Below the pieces are notes generated by a model. That model searched no databases. It was not told the origin of the DNA and worked only from the letters and a program-made list of their open reading frames with translations. Below are positions 56,978-64,000 of a stretch of 64,000 nucleotides of DNA, one piece after another. The first letter of the stretch is position 1, and each line of letters starts with the position of its first letter. Source of the DNA: Marinobacter lutaoensis (GTDB lineage: Bacteria > Pseudomonadota > Gammaproteobacteria > Pseudomonadales > Oleiphilaceae); the NCBI RefSeq assembly GCF_001981305.1, contig NZ_MSCW01000007.1, forward strand, positions 620,001 to 684,000, read 5' to 3'. Made by a program: the position numbers and the translations under genes.

Positions 56978-57624
56978 CCGCACCGGTAAATCCTCACCCG
57001 GTTGAACTCCTCGAATTCATTGAGATCGGGCCAGGTTCGAGCTGCCACCACCGCCTCGCACCGATACGCCTCGTTGCCCAGATCCCGCACCCGGGAATCC
57101 GCCAGCAGCACCTCCGAAGCCGAACTCCGGAATGCCTCCAGCAGGGGCCGGTTGTCAGGGTCGTAGAGCACATCGGCGGCGGTAATCACATCAATGGCCC
57201 CGGGGCGTCGGTGCCAGTCGTCGCAACACTCCAGCGCCACACCGTTGAGGTGGGCATTGGCCCGGGCCGCGTCCAACGCCGCCGGGTCCAGGTCGCAGGC
57301 GATCACCCGGGCCGCTCCGGCCTTGGCCGCCGCCACCGCCACAACGCCCGACCCTGTGCCGAAGTCCAGTACCGTTTGCCCCGCCACCCGCTCCGGATGC
57401 CGGAGCAGCCAGCGCGCCAGTACCTGACCACTGGCCCAGCAGAACGACCAATAGGCCGGCTCGGCCACCACCGCCTGGGCCTCATCGTGACTCAGGGGGC
57501 CGTCCAGCACCGCCGGATCGAACAGGTACAGGGCCAGTTCCGGACAACCGGCCGGCCGCGTAACGGCGACGCGCCCGCGCCGCAGTGTCTTGCGCAGGTG
57601 CGCGTTGAGTCGTTCCTCGAACAT
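56962..57624 (-). CDS. Class I SAM-dependent methyltransferase
   Basis: 220 residues with SAM motif I VLDFGTGSGVVAVAAAKAGA, motif II ACDLDPAALDAARAN and ITAADVLYD. The N-terminal YWSFCWASGQVLARWLLRHPE segment resembles the group that includes electron-transfer-flavoprotein beta-subunit lysine methyltransferase and Nnt1-like proteins. The substrate is probably a protein lysine but unproven. I chose ATG 57622-57624; the upstream frame is not conserved. Its stop codon lies inside the terminator of the convergent small RNA. Confidence 0.85.
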   Translation of the reverse strand: MFEERLNAHLRKTLRRGRVAVTRPAGCPELALYLFDPAVLDGPLSHDEAQAVVAEPAYWSFCWASGQVLARWLLRHPERVAGQTVLDFGTGSGVVAVAAAKAGAARVIACDLDPAALDAARANAHLNGVALECCDDWHRRPGAIDVITAADVLYDPDNRPLLEAFRSSASEVLLADSRVRDLGNEAYRCEAVVAARTWPDLNEFEEFNRVRIYRCGKNKG

Positions 57625-57754
57625 GCCGCATGTCCCCAAACCATCCCAGGCAGGCATTGTACGGGCGTGGCACAACCGGTGCCACGCCGGGCAGCGGGCA
57701 GGCCCTGGAATCCGGTATACTTGCGGCCCACACGAACATCCAGAGGTTCCAGGC

Positions 57755-58852
57755 ATGGCCAGCAGACCGGACACCGACGACTACCTGTCCCTGTTCCTGA
57801 ACGATGTCCCGCTCATGGACGTCCGGGCACCGACGGAGTTTGCCCGGGGCCGTTTCCCGCTCGCCGAAAATGCGCCGCTGATGAACGACGACGAGCGTCA
57901 CCGGGTCGGCGTCTGCTACAAGGAGAAGGGCCAGGCCAAGGCCATCGAGCTGGGCCACCAGCTGGTGTCCGGTGACATCAAGGCCCAGCGGATCGAGGCC
58001 TGGAAGCGCTTTGTCGCCCGCCACCCCGACGGCTACCTGTACTGCTTCCGGGGCGGCCTGCGCTCCAGCATCAGCCAGCAGTGGCTGCGGGAATCGGGCA
58101 TCGACTACCCCAAGGTGCTGGGCGGCTACAAAGCGTTGCGCCGGTTTTTGATCGACAGCCTGGAAGCCCGGGTGCGCGACGGCGACTTCCGCATCCTGAG
58201 CGGCCGCACTGGCACCGGCAAAACCCGCGTGCTGCGCCGGCTGCCCAACCCGGTCGACCTGGAGGCGCTGGCCAATCACCGGGGCTCCAGTTTTGGCCGT
58301 CAGGTCACGCCGCAGCCGACGCAAATCGACTTTGAAAACGGCCTGGCGGTGGCTCTGCTCAAGGCCCATCACCTTGCCCATGGGCCGGTGTATCTGGAAG
58401 ATGAAAGCCGGCTGATCGGTCGCTGCGCGCTGCCGGAACCCCTGCGCGTGCGGATGGCCGAGGCGCCTCTGCTGATTCTGGAGCAGCCGCTGCCGGAGCG
58501 GGTGGCGCTGATCCGCCAGGACTACGTCGAGGACATGCACGCGGCGTATCTGGCCCGGGACGGCGAGACCGCCGGCTGGCTGAATTTCCGGGACTATCTG
58601 CTGTCGGCGATCGACCGTATCCGCCGGCGTCTGGGGGGCGAGCGCCACCAGCGGCTTCGGCAGCTGATGGCGCAGGCCCTGGCCCGACAGGAAGCCACCG
58701 GCGAGGTGACCGGGCACGACGCCTGGATCACGGCCCTGCTGCAGGACTACTACGACCCCATGTACGACTACCAGCTGAGCCAGAAGGGAGGGCGGATTCT
58801 GGTTCGGGGCGGCCCGGAGGCGATCCTCGAGTTTGTCCACCGGGCCGGCTGA
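57755..58852 (+). CDS. selU: tRNA 2-selenouridine/geranyl-2-thiouridine synthase
   Basis: 365 residues. An N-terminal rhodanese domain with catalytic Cys in YLYCFRGGLRSS, and a P-loop domain with SGRTGTGKTRVL. Other family segments are PLMDVRAPTEFARGRFP, YKALRRFLI, SSFGRQ and YLEDESRLIGR. It replaces sulfur by selenium in the wobble 2-thiouridine of certain tRNAs, via a geranylated intermediate. No selD is in the window. The start at ATG 57755 follows AGAGG. Confidence 0.95.
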   Translation: MASRPDTDDYLSLFLNDVPLMDVRAPTEFARGRFPLAENAPLMNDDERHRVGVCYKEKGQAKAIELGHQLVSGDIKAQRIEAWKRFVARHPDGYLYCFRGGLRSSISQQWLRESGIDYPKVLGGYKALRRFLIDSLEARVRDGDFRILSGRTGTGKTRVLRRLPNPVDLEALANHRGSSFGRQVTPQPTQIDFENGLAVALLKAHHLAHGPVYLEDESRLIGRCALPEPLRVRMAEAPLLILEQPLPERVALIRQDYVEDMHAAYLARDGETAGWLNFRDYLLSAIDRIRRRLGGERHQRLRQLMAQALARQEATGEVTGHDAWITALLQDYYDPMYDYQLSQKGGRILVRGGPEAILEFVHRAG

Positions 58853-58980
58853 ACGCCCGCCCGGCGGGCGGGCCAATCGCAGCGGAGTCTGCTATATACA
58901 AGGGTGGGCAAGTCAGGTCGTAGCGCGATATTGTCCAATCCAATTTCATGTCACACACCGACACTCAAGGAGCCTCTTCA

Positions 58981-59814
58981 ATGGAAGACCTGTTTGGCAC
59001 TAACGGACGCGCGACGGAATGGCTGGATCAGGCGGTAGCCCTGATCATGACCTACGCCCCCAAGGTCGTACTGGCCATCATCACCCTGGTGGTCGGCCTC
59101 TGGCTGATCAAGCGCCTCATCAATGTCCTGGACCGCAAGCTGGGGCAGAAGGACCCGACCCTCAACAAATTCCTGTGTGGCCTGGTCGGCGCCATCCTCA
59201 AGATCCTGCTGCTGATCTCGGTGGCGTCCATGGTTGGCATCGCCACCACCTCCTTCGTCGCCATCATCGGTGCCGCCGGCCTGGCGGTGGGCTTGGCGCT
59301 GCAGGGCAGCCTCGCCAACTTCGCCGGCGGCGTGCTGATCCTGATCTTCAAGCCGTTCAAGGTGGGTGACGTCATTGATGCCCAGGGCTACGTGGGCACG
59401 GTCCGGGAAATCAGCATCCTGTACACCGTTCTGGACACCTTCGACAACCGTCGGGTGGTGATCCCCAACGGCCAGTTGTCCAACGCCAGCCTGACCAACG
59501 TCAGTGCCTATGAAACCCGGCGCTGCGACATGACCTTCGGCATCGGCTACGGCGACGACATCGACAAGGCCAAGGCCATCTGCCGCCGGCTGATCGAGGC
59601 GGACGAACGGGCCCTCAAGGAACCGGCGCCGGTGGTGGTGGTCGGCGGCCTGGGCGACAGCTCCGTGGATCTGACGGTGCGGGCCTGGACCAAGAGCTCC
59701 GACCTGTGGCCGTTTTACTGGGACATGCAGGAGCGGGTGAAGAAAGCGTTCGACGCCGAAGGCATCAGCATTCCGTTCCCACAGCGGGACGTGCACCTGT
59801 ACCAGAACGGCTGA
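58981..59814 (+). CDS. mscS: Small-conductance mechanosensitive channel MscS
   Basis: 277 residues. Three membrane segments (about 22-45, 62-85, 90-120), the third being the glycine/alanine-rich pore helix GAAGLAVGLALQGSLANFAGG, then the beta domain FKPFKVGDVIDAQGYVGTVREISILYTVLDT and the C-terminal vestibule. It releases solutes under hypo-osmotic shock. ATG 58981 has AAGGAG eight bases upstream and is preferred to an ATG 33 bases earlier. Confidence 0.95.
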   Translation: MEDLFGTNGRATEWLDQAVALIMTYAPKVVLAIITLVVGLWLIKRLINVLDRKLGQKDPTLNKFLCGLVGAILKILLLISVASMVGIATTSFVAIIGAAGLAVGLALQGSLANFAGGVLILIFKPFKVGDVIDAQGYVGTVREISILYTVLDTFDNRRVVIPNGQLSNASLTNVSAYETRRCDMTFGIGYGDDIDKAKAICRRLIEADERALKEPAPVVVVGGLGDSSVDLTVRAWTKSSDLWPFYWDMQERVKKAFDAEGISIPFPQRDVHLYQNG

Positions 59815-59964
59815 CCCGTCCGGCCAGATGGCGCTGGCGGCAACCTCTAACTATGCTGAGCATGAGGGGTGGAATTTCGTGGTTCCCCCCTTCCCCAGGC
59901 GGCCGGACCGATAGAGAATAAGCGGCCCCCAATACGCTGTCATTGCTGGTAGGAGGTTGTCGCT

Positions 59965-60522
59965 ATGCCGGTACAGCAGTTGAAAGAATTTCTCGATCAG
60001 GCCGGTGTCGAATACATGTGCCTGACCCACCCACCCGCGTTCACCGCCCAGGAACTGGCCCGCCACGTCAAGATCGCCGGGGAGCGCGTCGTCAAGACCG
60101 TCATCCTTGAGCTCGACGGCAAAATGGCCATGCTGGTGCTGCCCGCGACCTGGCGCATCCACTGGGAACGCCTGTCCCGCGCGCTCGACACCGACTTCGT
60201 CGACCTGGCCGACGAGCAAGAGTTTCAGGACCGTTTCCCGGAGTGCGAAGTGGGCGCCATGCCGCCGTTCGGCAGCCTGTTCGGGATGACCGTGTACTGC
60301 GCCGAGGGCCTGACCGAGCAGCCGGAGCTGGCGTTCGCCGCCGGCAGCCACACCGAGTCGGTACACATGAAAACCGCGGATTTCCTGAACTTGGTCAAAC
60401 CGGTGGTGCTGAGCCAGGGCTTCGTCAAACCGGGGGCACGGCGACCGGCCTGGCTGGTGAAGGGACGCCGGCGCCCGGAGGACCTGGGCCAGGACGACGG
60501 CCCGCGCCTGGCGGGCTACTGA
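59965..60522 (+). CDS. YbaK/aminoacyl-tRNA deacylase domain protein
   Basis: 185-residue protein of the INS/YbaK superfamily, whose members hydrolyse mischarged aminoacyl-tRNAs. Visible are FTAQELARHVKIAGERVVKTVIL (catalytic Lys), LVLPATWRIHW and the GxxPPFG motif in CEVGAMPPFGSLFGM. The C-terminal extension is basic. The exact tRNA specificity cannot be read from sequence. Confidence 0.9.
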   Translation: MPVQQLKEFLDQAGVEYMCLTHPPAFTAQELARHVKIAGERVVKTVILELDGKMAMLVLPATWRIHWERLSRALDTDFVDLADEQEFQDRFPECEVGAMPPFGSLFGMTVYCAEGLTEQPELAFAAGSHTESVHMKTADFLNLVKPVVLSQGFVKPGARRPAWLVKGRRRPEDLGQDDGPRLAGY

Positions 60523-60609
60523 GCAACCGTTCCCGCTCTTGACCCGGATCGTTTGTCGGCTGGCCACCTTGGCGTACACTGGGCGACGGCTTCAGACAGG
60601 AATCCGGAT

Positions 60610-61905
60610 ATGACTCAAGCAGTTGACATTGCCATCGTTGGCGCCGGCATGGTCGGTGCCGCCCTCGCCACGGGGCTGGGCCAGGCGGGCCTGACCGTCG
60701 CCGTGATCGACCGCGCCCCGGCCCCGGCGTTCGACCCGGAGGCGGCGCCGGACCTCCGCGTTTCGGCCCTCAGCGCCGGCAGCGAACGCTATCTCCAGAG
60801 CCTGGGCGCCTGGCCCGGCATCCGCGCCATGCGGGCCACCCCCTACCGGCGGCTGGCGGTCTGGGATGAAACCCCGCACCCGCTGTCTCGGCTATGGTCC
60901 GGACGGCTGGCCCAGGTGACCTTCGACGCCACCGAGGTGGGAGCCTCCCACCTGGGCCACATTGTCGAGAATTCTGTGACCCAGCAGGCGCTGTGGCAAA
61001 CGGCGCAAGCCCAGCCGTCCGTCACCCTGATCTCCGGCCATGGCGTCGACGGCATCCACCAGGACCGGCACCAGGCGACGGTGAGCCTGGACAACGGCCA
61101 GCAGATTCACGCGCGCCTGGTGATCGGCGCCGACGGTGCCCATTCCCGGGTACGGACCCTCGCCGGCATCGGCGTGCACCGCGACCAGTATCATCAGCAG
61201 GCCCTGGTGATCTCGGTGCGCTACCAGGGCCCGGTGGCGGACATCACCTGGCAGGGATTCCACCCCTCCGGCCCCCGGGCCTTCCTGCCCCTGCACTCGG
61301 CCGGGCCGCGCCATCCCGGCGAAAGCTGGGCCTCCCTGGTCTGGTACGACGCACCGGAGCAGCTGGCCCGCCTGCAACGGCTGGACGACGCATCGCTGCT
61401 GGCGGAGATCCAGCGTGGGTTTCCCCGAGACTTGCCGCCCCTGACCCACCTCGACGCCCGCGCCAGCTTTCCCCTGGCACGCCAGCACGCCAAGCGCTAT
61501 TTCGCCGGCCGGGTCGTGCTGGCCGGGGATGCGGCCCACACCATCAACCCCCTGGCCGGTCAGGGGGTGAACCTGGGTTTTCAGGACGCCCAGTGCCTGC
61601 AGGCGATGATCCGGGAAGCCCTGCGCGAGGGCAGCGACCTGGCCAGCCCAACCTGGCTGGGGCGCTATGAGCGACAGCGCCGTCCGGCCAACCGGCGCAT
61701 GATGGCCGCCATGGATGTGTTCTATCATGTGTTCAGCAACCGGATTCCCCCGGTGCACCTGGCACGCAATCTGGGCCTGGGCGCCGCCCGCGCCCTGCCG
61801 TTCGCGCGCAATCAGGTGGCACGCTACGCCATGGGCCTGCAGGAGGACCTGCCGGCCGTGCTGAAACCGATCACCGCGCGGTTACCCGGCCTGGGTCATC
61901 TCTGA
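60610..61905 (+). CDS. UbiH/UbiF/VisC family FAD-dependent hydroxylase
   Basis: Aromatic-ring hydroxylase of ubiquinone synthesis, 431 residues. The FAD-binding GAGMVGAALATGLGQAGLTVAVID, the DG motif VIGADGAHSRVR and GDAAHTINPLAGQGVNLGFQDA are all present. Which ring position it modifies (UbiH, UbiI/VisC or UbiF type) is not clear. The start at ATG 60610 has AGGA upstream. Confidence 0.92.
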   Translation: MTQAVDIAIVGAGMVGAALATGLGQAGLTVAVIDRAPAPAFDPEAAPDLRVSALSAGSERYLQSLGAWPGIRAMRATPYRRLAVWDETPHPLSRLWSGRLAQVTFDATEVGASHLGHIVENSVTQQALWQTAQAQPSVTLISGHGVDGIHQDRHQATVSLDNGQQIHARLVIGADGAHSRVRTLAGIGVHRDQYHQQALVISVRYQGPVADITWQGFHPSGPRAFLPLHSAGPRHPGESWASLVWYDAPEQLARLQRLDDASLLAEIQRGFPRDLPPLTHLDARASFPLARQHAKRYFAGRVVLAGDAAHTINPLAGQGVNLGFQDAQCLQAMIREALREGSDLASPTWLGRYERQRRPANRRMMAAMDVFYHVFSNRIPPVHLARNLGLGAARALPFARNQVARYAMGLQEDLPAVLKPITARLPGLGHL

Positions 61906-61941
61906 GCCGGTCCGGCCCCCAACCCCAACCAAGGAGCCAAC

Positions 61942-62307
61942 ATGTCGGAAACGATTTTCACCAAGATCATCAACCGAGAGATCCCCGCCGACATCGTCTA
62001 CGAGGACGACCTCAGTCTGGCGTTCAGGGACATCAACCCCCAAGCCCCGGTTCATCTGCTGGTGATTCCGAAAAAGCCCATCGCCAGCATCAACGACATC
62101 GAAGAAGGTGACCGCGAGCTGGTAGGACACCTGTATTGGGTGGCCGGCAAGCTGGCCCGGGAGATGGGCTTTGCCGAAGACGGCTATCGCACCGTCATGA
62201 ACTGCGGCGCCAACGCCGGGCAGACGGTGTTCCATATCCACCTGCACCTGCTGGCGGGCAAACCCCTGGGCTGGCCGCCGTACACCGACAAGATGAAGCA
62301 GGCCTGA
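61942..62307 (+). CDS. HIT domain (HinT-like) purine nucleoside phosphoramidase
   Basis: 121 residues starting MSETIFTKIINREIPADIVYED. The histidine triad HIHLHLL precedes GKPLGWPP. HinT-type proteins hydrolyse AMP-lysine and other AMP phosphoramidates. It follows the ubiquinone hydroxylase by 36 bases and may be co-transcribed with it. Confidence 0.95.
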   Translation: MSETIFTKIINREIPADIVYEDDLSLAFRDINPQAPVHLLVIPKKPIASINDIEEGDRELVGHLYWVAGKLAREMGFAEDGYRTVMNCGANAGQTVFHIHLHLLAGKPLGWPPYTDKMKQA

Positions 62308-62343
62308 CGGCCGGACCGGTGCGCCGGTCGCTGGCGGGAACGC

Positions 62344-62367
62344 AAAACGGGGCCCGTGGGCCCCGTT
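62344..62367. terminator. Terminator between HIT gene and phoU
   Basis: AACGGGGCCC-GT-GGGCCCCGTT, a 10-bp stem. An A4 run on the left acts as a T-run for minus-strand transcripts, so it ends the pst-phoU operon. Confidence 0.8.
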
Positions 62368-62391
62368 CTGACATCACCTCGGTGAGCCGGC

Positions 62392-63114
62392 TCAGCGACC
62401 GACCACCTTCTCCGCTTCCTCCATCGGGGTGTGGCGCACGTCCTCACCCTTGACCATGAAAATCACGTTCTCGGCGATGTTGCAGGCGTGGTCACCGACC
62501 CGCTCCAGAGCCCGCAGCACCCACATCACCGACATGCAGCGGGAGATGTTGCGGGTGTCCTCCATCATGAAGGTCAGCAGAGTCCGGGCCGCTGCCTGGT
62601 ACTCCTCGTCCACCCACTTGTCCTCTTTCATGATCCGCAGGGCCTGTTCGGAATCCAGCCGGGCGAAGGCATCCAGGGCATCGTGCAACATGCCGAGCAC
62701 GTGGTTGCCAATGTGGCGCACTTCCACATAGCCCCGGGGCGCCTGCCCTTCCTCGGCCAGTTTCAGGGCGAGCTTGGCGATCTTCTTCGCCTCGTCTCCC
62801 ACCCGCTCCAGGTCCGCCACCATCTTGATCACCGACACCACCAGGCGCAGGTCCCGGGCGGTGGGTTGGCGCCGGGCGATGATGAGGGTGGCTTCCTCGT
62901 CCAGACCGCGTTCCATCTGGTCCACGTCCTTGTCCCGGGCCCGGACCTGTTCGGCCAGCTGGCCGTCACTGTCCATCAGCGCCTGGATGGCCTGTTCCAC
63001 CTGGGACTCCACGACGCCCCCCATTTTCAGGAACTCGGTCTTCAGCTCCATCAGCTCGTCGTTGAACTTGTGGGAAATGTGATCCCCGTATACGTCGTCT
63101 TTGCTGTTTGGCAT
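62392..63114 (-). CDS. phoU: Phosphate signalling complex protein PhoU
   Basis: 240-residue all-helical protein with two PhoU repeats. Metal-binding helices show ERVGDEAKKIAKLAL and ERVGDHACNIAENVIFMV, the duplicated E(R)xGD pattern. It couples PstSCAB activity to PhoR and keeps PhoR repressed when phosphate is ample. It follows pstB by 31 bases on the same strand and ends the operon at the terminator. Confidence 0.97.
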   Translation of the reverse strand: MPNSKDDVYGDHISHKFNDELMELKTEFLKMGGVVESQVEQAIQALMDSDGQLAEQVRARDKDVDQMERGLDEEATLIIARRQPTARDLRLVVSVIKMVADLERVGDEAKKIAKLALKLAEEGQAPRGYVEVRHIGNHVLGMLHDALDAFARLDSEQALRIMKEDKWVDEEYQAAARTLLTFMMEDTRNISRCMSVMWVLRALERVGDHACNIAENVIFMVKGEDVRHTPMEEAEKVVGR

Positions 63115-63145
63115 ATCTCGTCTCCCAAGAAACCGACACCGGGAA

Positions 63146-63994
63146 TCAGCCGAAGCGGCCGGTAATGTACGATTCGGTCAGTTCGTGTTCCGGCGAAGTA
63201 AAGACCTTGCTGGTCTCGTTCACCTCCACCAGGTGTCCCAGGTGGAAATAGGCCGTGCGGTGCGAAACCCGGGCCGCCTGCTGCATGGAGTGGGTCACGA
63301 TCACGATCGTGTAGCTCTCGGACAGCTCGGCGATCAGCTCCTCCACCTTGGCGGTGGCGATCGGGTCCAGCGCCGAACAGGGCTCGTCCATCAGCACCAC
63401 TTCCGGGCTGACGGCGATTGCCCGAGCAATGCACAGGCGCTGCTGCTGACCACCGGACATGCCGGTGGCGGTGGCGTCCAACCGGTCCTTGACCTCGTCC
63501 CAGAGACCGGCCTTGCGCAGGCTGTTCTCAACGATGTCGTCCAGGTCCGACTTACGGTTCGCCAGACCGTGGATGCGGGGGCCATAGGCCACATTGTCGT
63601 AGATCGACTTGGGGAAGGGGTTGGGCTTCTGGAACACCATGCCCACCCGGGCCCGCAGCTCCACCACGTCGTGTTTCGGGTCATAAATGTCCTGATCGTC
63701 CAGGGTCAGGGATCCGGTCACCCGGCAGCTTTCGATGCTGTCGTTCATGCGGTTCAGACACCGCAGGAAGGTGGACTTGCCGCAGCCGGACGGGCCGATG
63801 AAGGCAATCACCTCGTTACGGGCGATGTCCAGGCTGACATTCTTGATGGCCCGCTGCTCACCGTAGAACACTTCCACGTTGCGCAGCTTGAACTTGGGAT
63901 CGTCGGCGAACGGAGAACCGACGGTCTTGCCCTCTTCGATGACGGTTTCCGCCGGCCGGTCTTCCTGCACCACCGCCGTCCGTTGCTCCGGCAT
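63146..63994 (-). CDS. pstB: Phosphate ABC transporter ATP-binding protein PstB
   Basis: 282 residues. Walker [11 protein letters not shown]-loop [13 protein letters not shown], signature MSGGQQQRL, Walker [14 protein letters not shown] and switch [11 protein letters not shown]. It energises high-affinity phosphate uptake with PstS, PstC and PstA, which presumably lie to the right outside the window. The N-terminus includes a 30-residue acidic extension before LRNVEVFYG. The ATG 63992-63994 is six bases from the window edge, so an upstream start cannot be excluded. Confidence 0.95.
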   Translation of the reverse strand: MPEQRTAVVQEDRPAETVIEEGKTVGSPFADDPKFKLRNVEVFYGEQRAIKNVSLDIARNEVIAFIGPSGCGKSTFLRCLNRMNDSIESCRVTGSLTLDDQDIYDPKHDVVELRARVGMVFQKPNPFPKSIYDNVAYGPRIHGLANRKSDLDDIVENSLRKAGLWDEVKDRLDATATGMSGGQQQRLCIARAIAVSPEVVLMDEPCSALDPIATAKVEELIAELSESYTIVIVTHSMQQAARVSHRTAYFHLGHLVEVNETSKVFTSPEHELTESYITGRFG

Positions 63995-64000
63995 GCCCGC

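Noticed and set aside
56760..57005. 81-codon plus-strand open frame
   Set aside because: It lies on top of the GGA-rich RNA and its terminator, is rich in Arg/Gly/Met repeats from the GGA pattern and has no recognisable protein features.

Overview
The window is a dense, high-GC gammaproteobacterial chromosome segment. Protein content and gene order point to Marinobacter or a close relative. The order algC-dut-coaBC-radC-rpmB-rpmG, the EEP hydrolase-dsbA-cytochrome c4-engB cluster, coaD-ferredoxin, hemB-ppk1 and rubredoxin system-ubiC-ubiA-phoB-phoR all resemble Pseudomonas. PanP-type aspartate decarboxylase, a TetR-controlled aldehyde dehydrogenase and several fatty-acid genes fit a marine lipid- or hydrocarbon-using bacterium. 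I see no phage, insertion sequence, CRISPR array, tRNA or rRNA.

Layout. 1-6.9 kb: 3' part of an unusually long membrane-anchored algC, dut, coaBC, radC, ribosomal proteins L28/L33, a phosphodiesterase-like hydrolase and dsbA. 7-12.3 kb: cytochrome c4, engB, a probable sigma-E/AlgU-driven small RNA in the spf/ErsA position, a TetR regulator divergent from an aldehyde dehydrogenase with a clear operator, a gutted GMC oxidoreductase, coaD and ferredoxin. 12.3-17.4 kb: hemB-ppk1-DUF945 and a SutA-like small protein, all on the minus strand. 17.6-22.5 kb: TetR plus AidB-like acyl-CoA dehydrogenase, a DUF503-like protein and PanP. 22.6-30.9 kb: PiT phosphate transporter, diguanylate cyclase, flavodoxin, a 7TM-GGDEF-EAL protein, thioesterase II and the rubredoxin/reductase pair. 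31-38.5 kb: hpt, ubiC, ubiA, phoB-phoR, a response regulator, a lytic transglycosylase and RsuA. 38.6-49.7 kb: a second membrane EAL protein, a divergent phosphoketolase-like enzyme, PhoD, a Yip1 protein, GST, dienelactone hydrolase, PlsC, a cold-shock protein and Fluc. 49.8-64 kb: FadE, RapA, CysZ, a VanZ-like protein, a CsrB/RsmZ-type RNA, a methyltransferase, SelU, MscS, a YbaK-domain protein, a UbiH-family hydroxylase, a HIT protein, phoU and pstB.

Two themes link the genes. Phosphate: phoB-phoR has a textbook Pho box, and pit, ppk1, phoD, phoU and pstB are all present; a second plausible Pho box lies upstream of hemB-ppk1. Lifestyle and envelope control: one cyclase, two phosphodiesterase-type EAL proteins, AlgC and two regulatory RNAs that the protein-coding track misses. 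One RNA carries 14 GGA motifs (CsrA/RsmA sponge type). The other sits in the spf/ErsA locus behind a sigma-E-like promoter; in Pseudomonas aeruginosa the RNA at this locus is AlgU-dependent and acts on algC, which is also in this window. Fatty-acid and CoA metabolism (coaBC, coaD, panP, fadE, aidB-like, tesB, aldehyde dehydrogenase, plsC) is also prominent.
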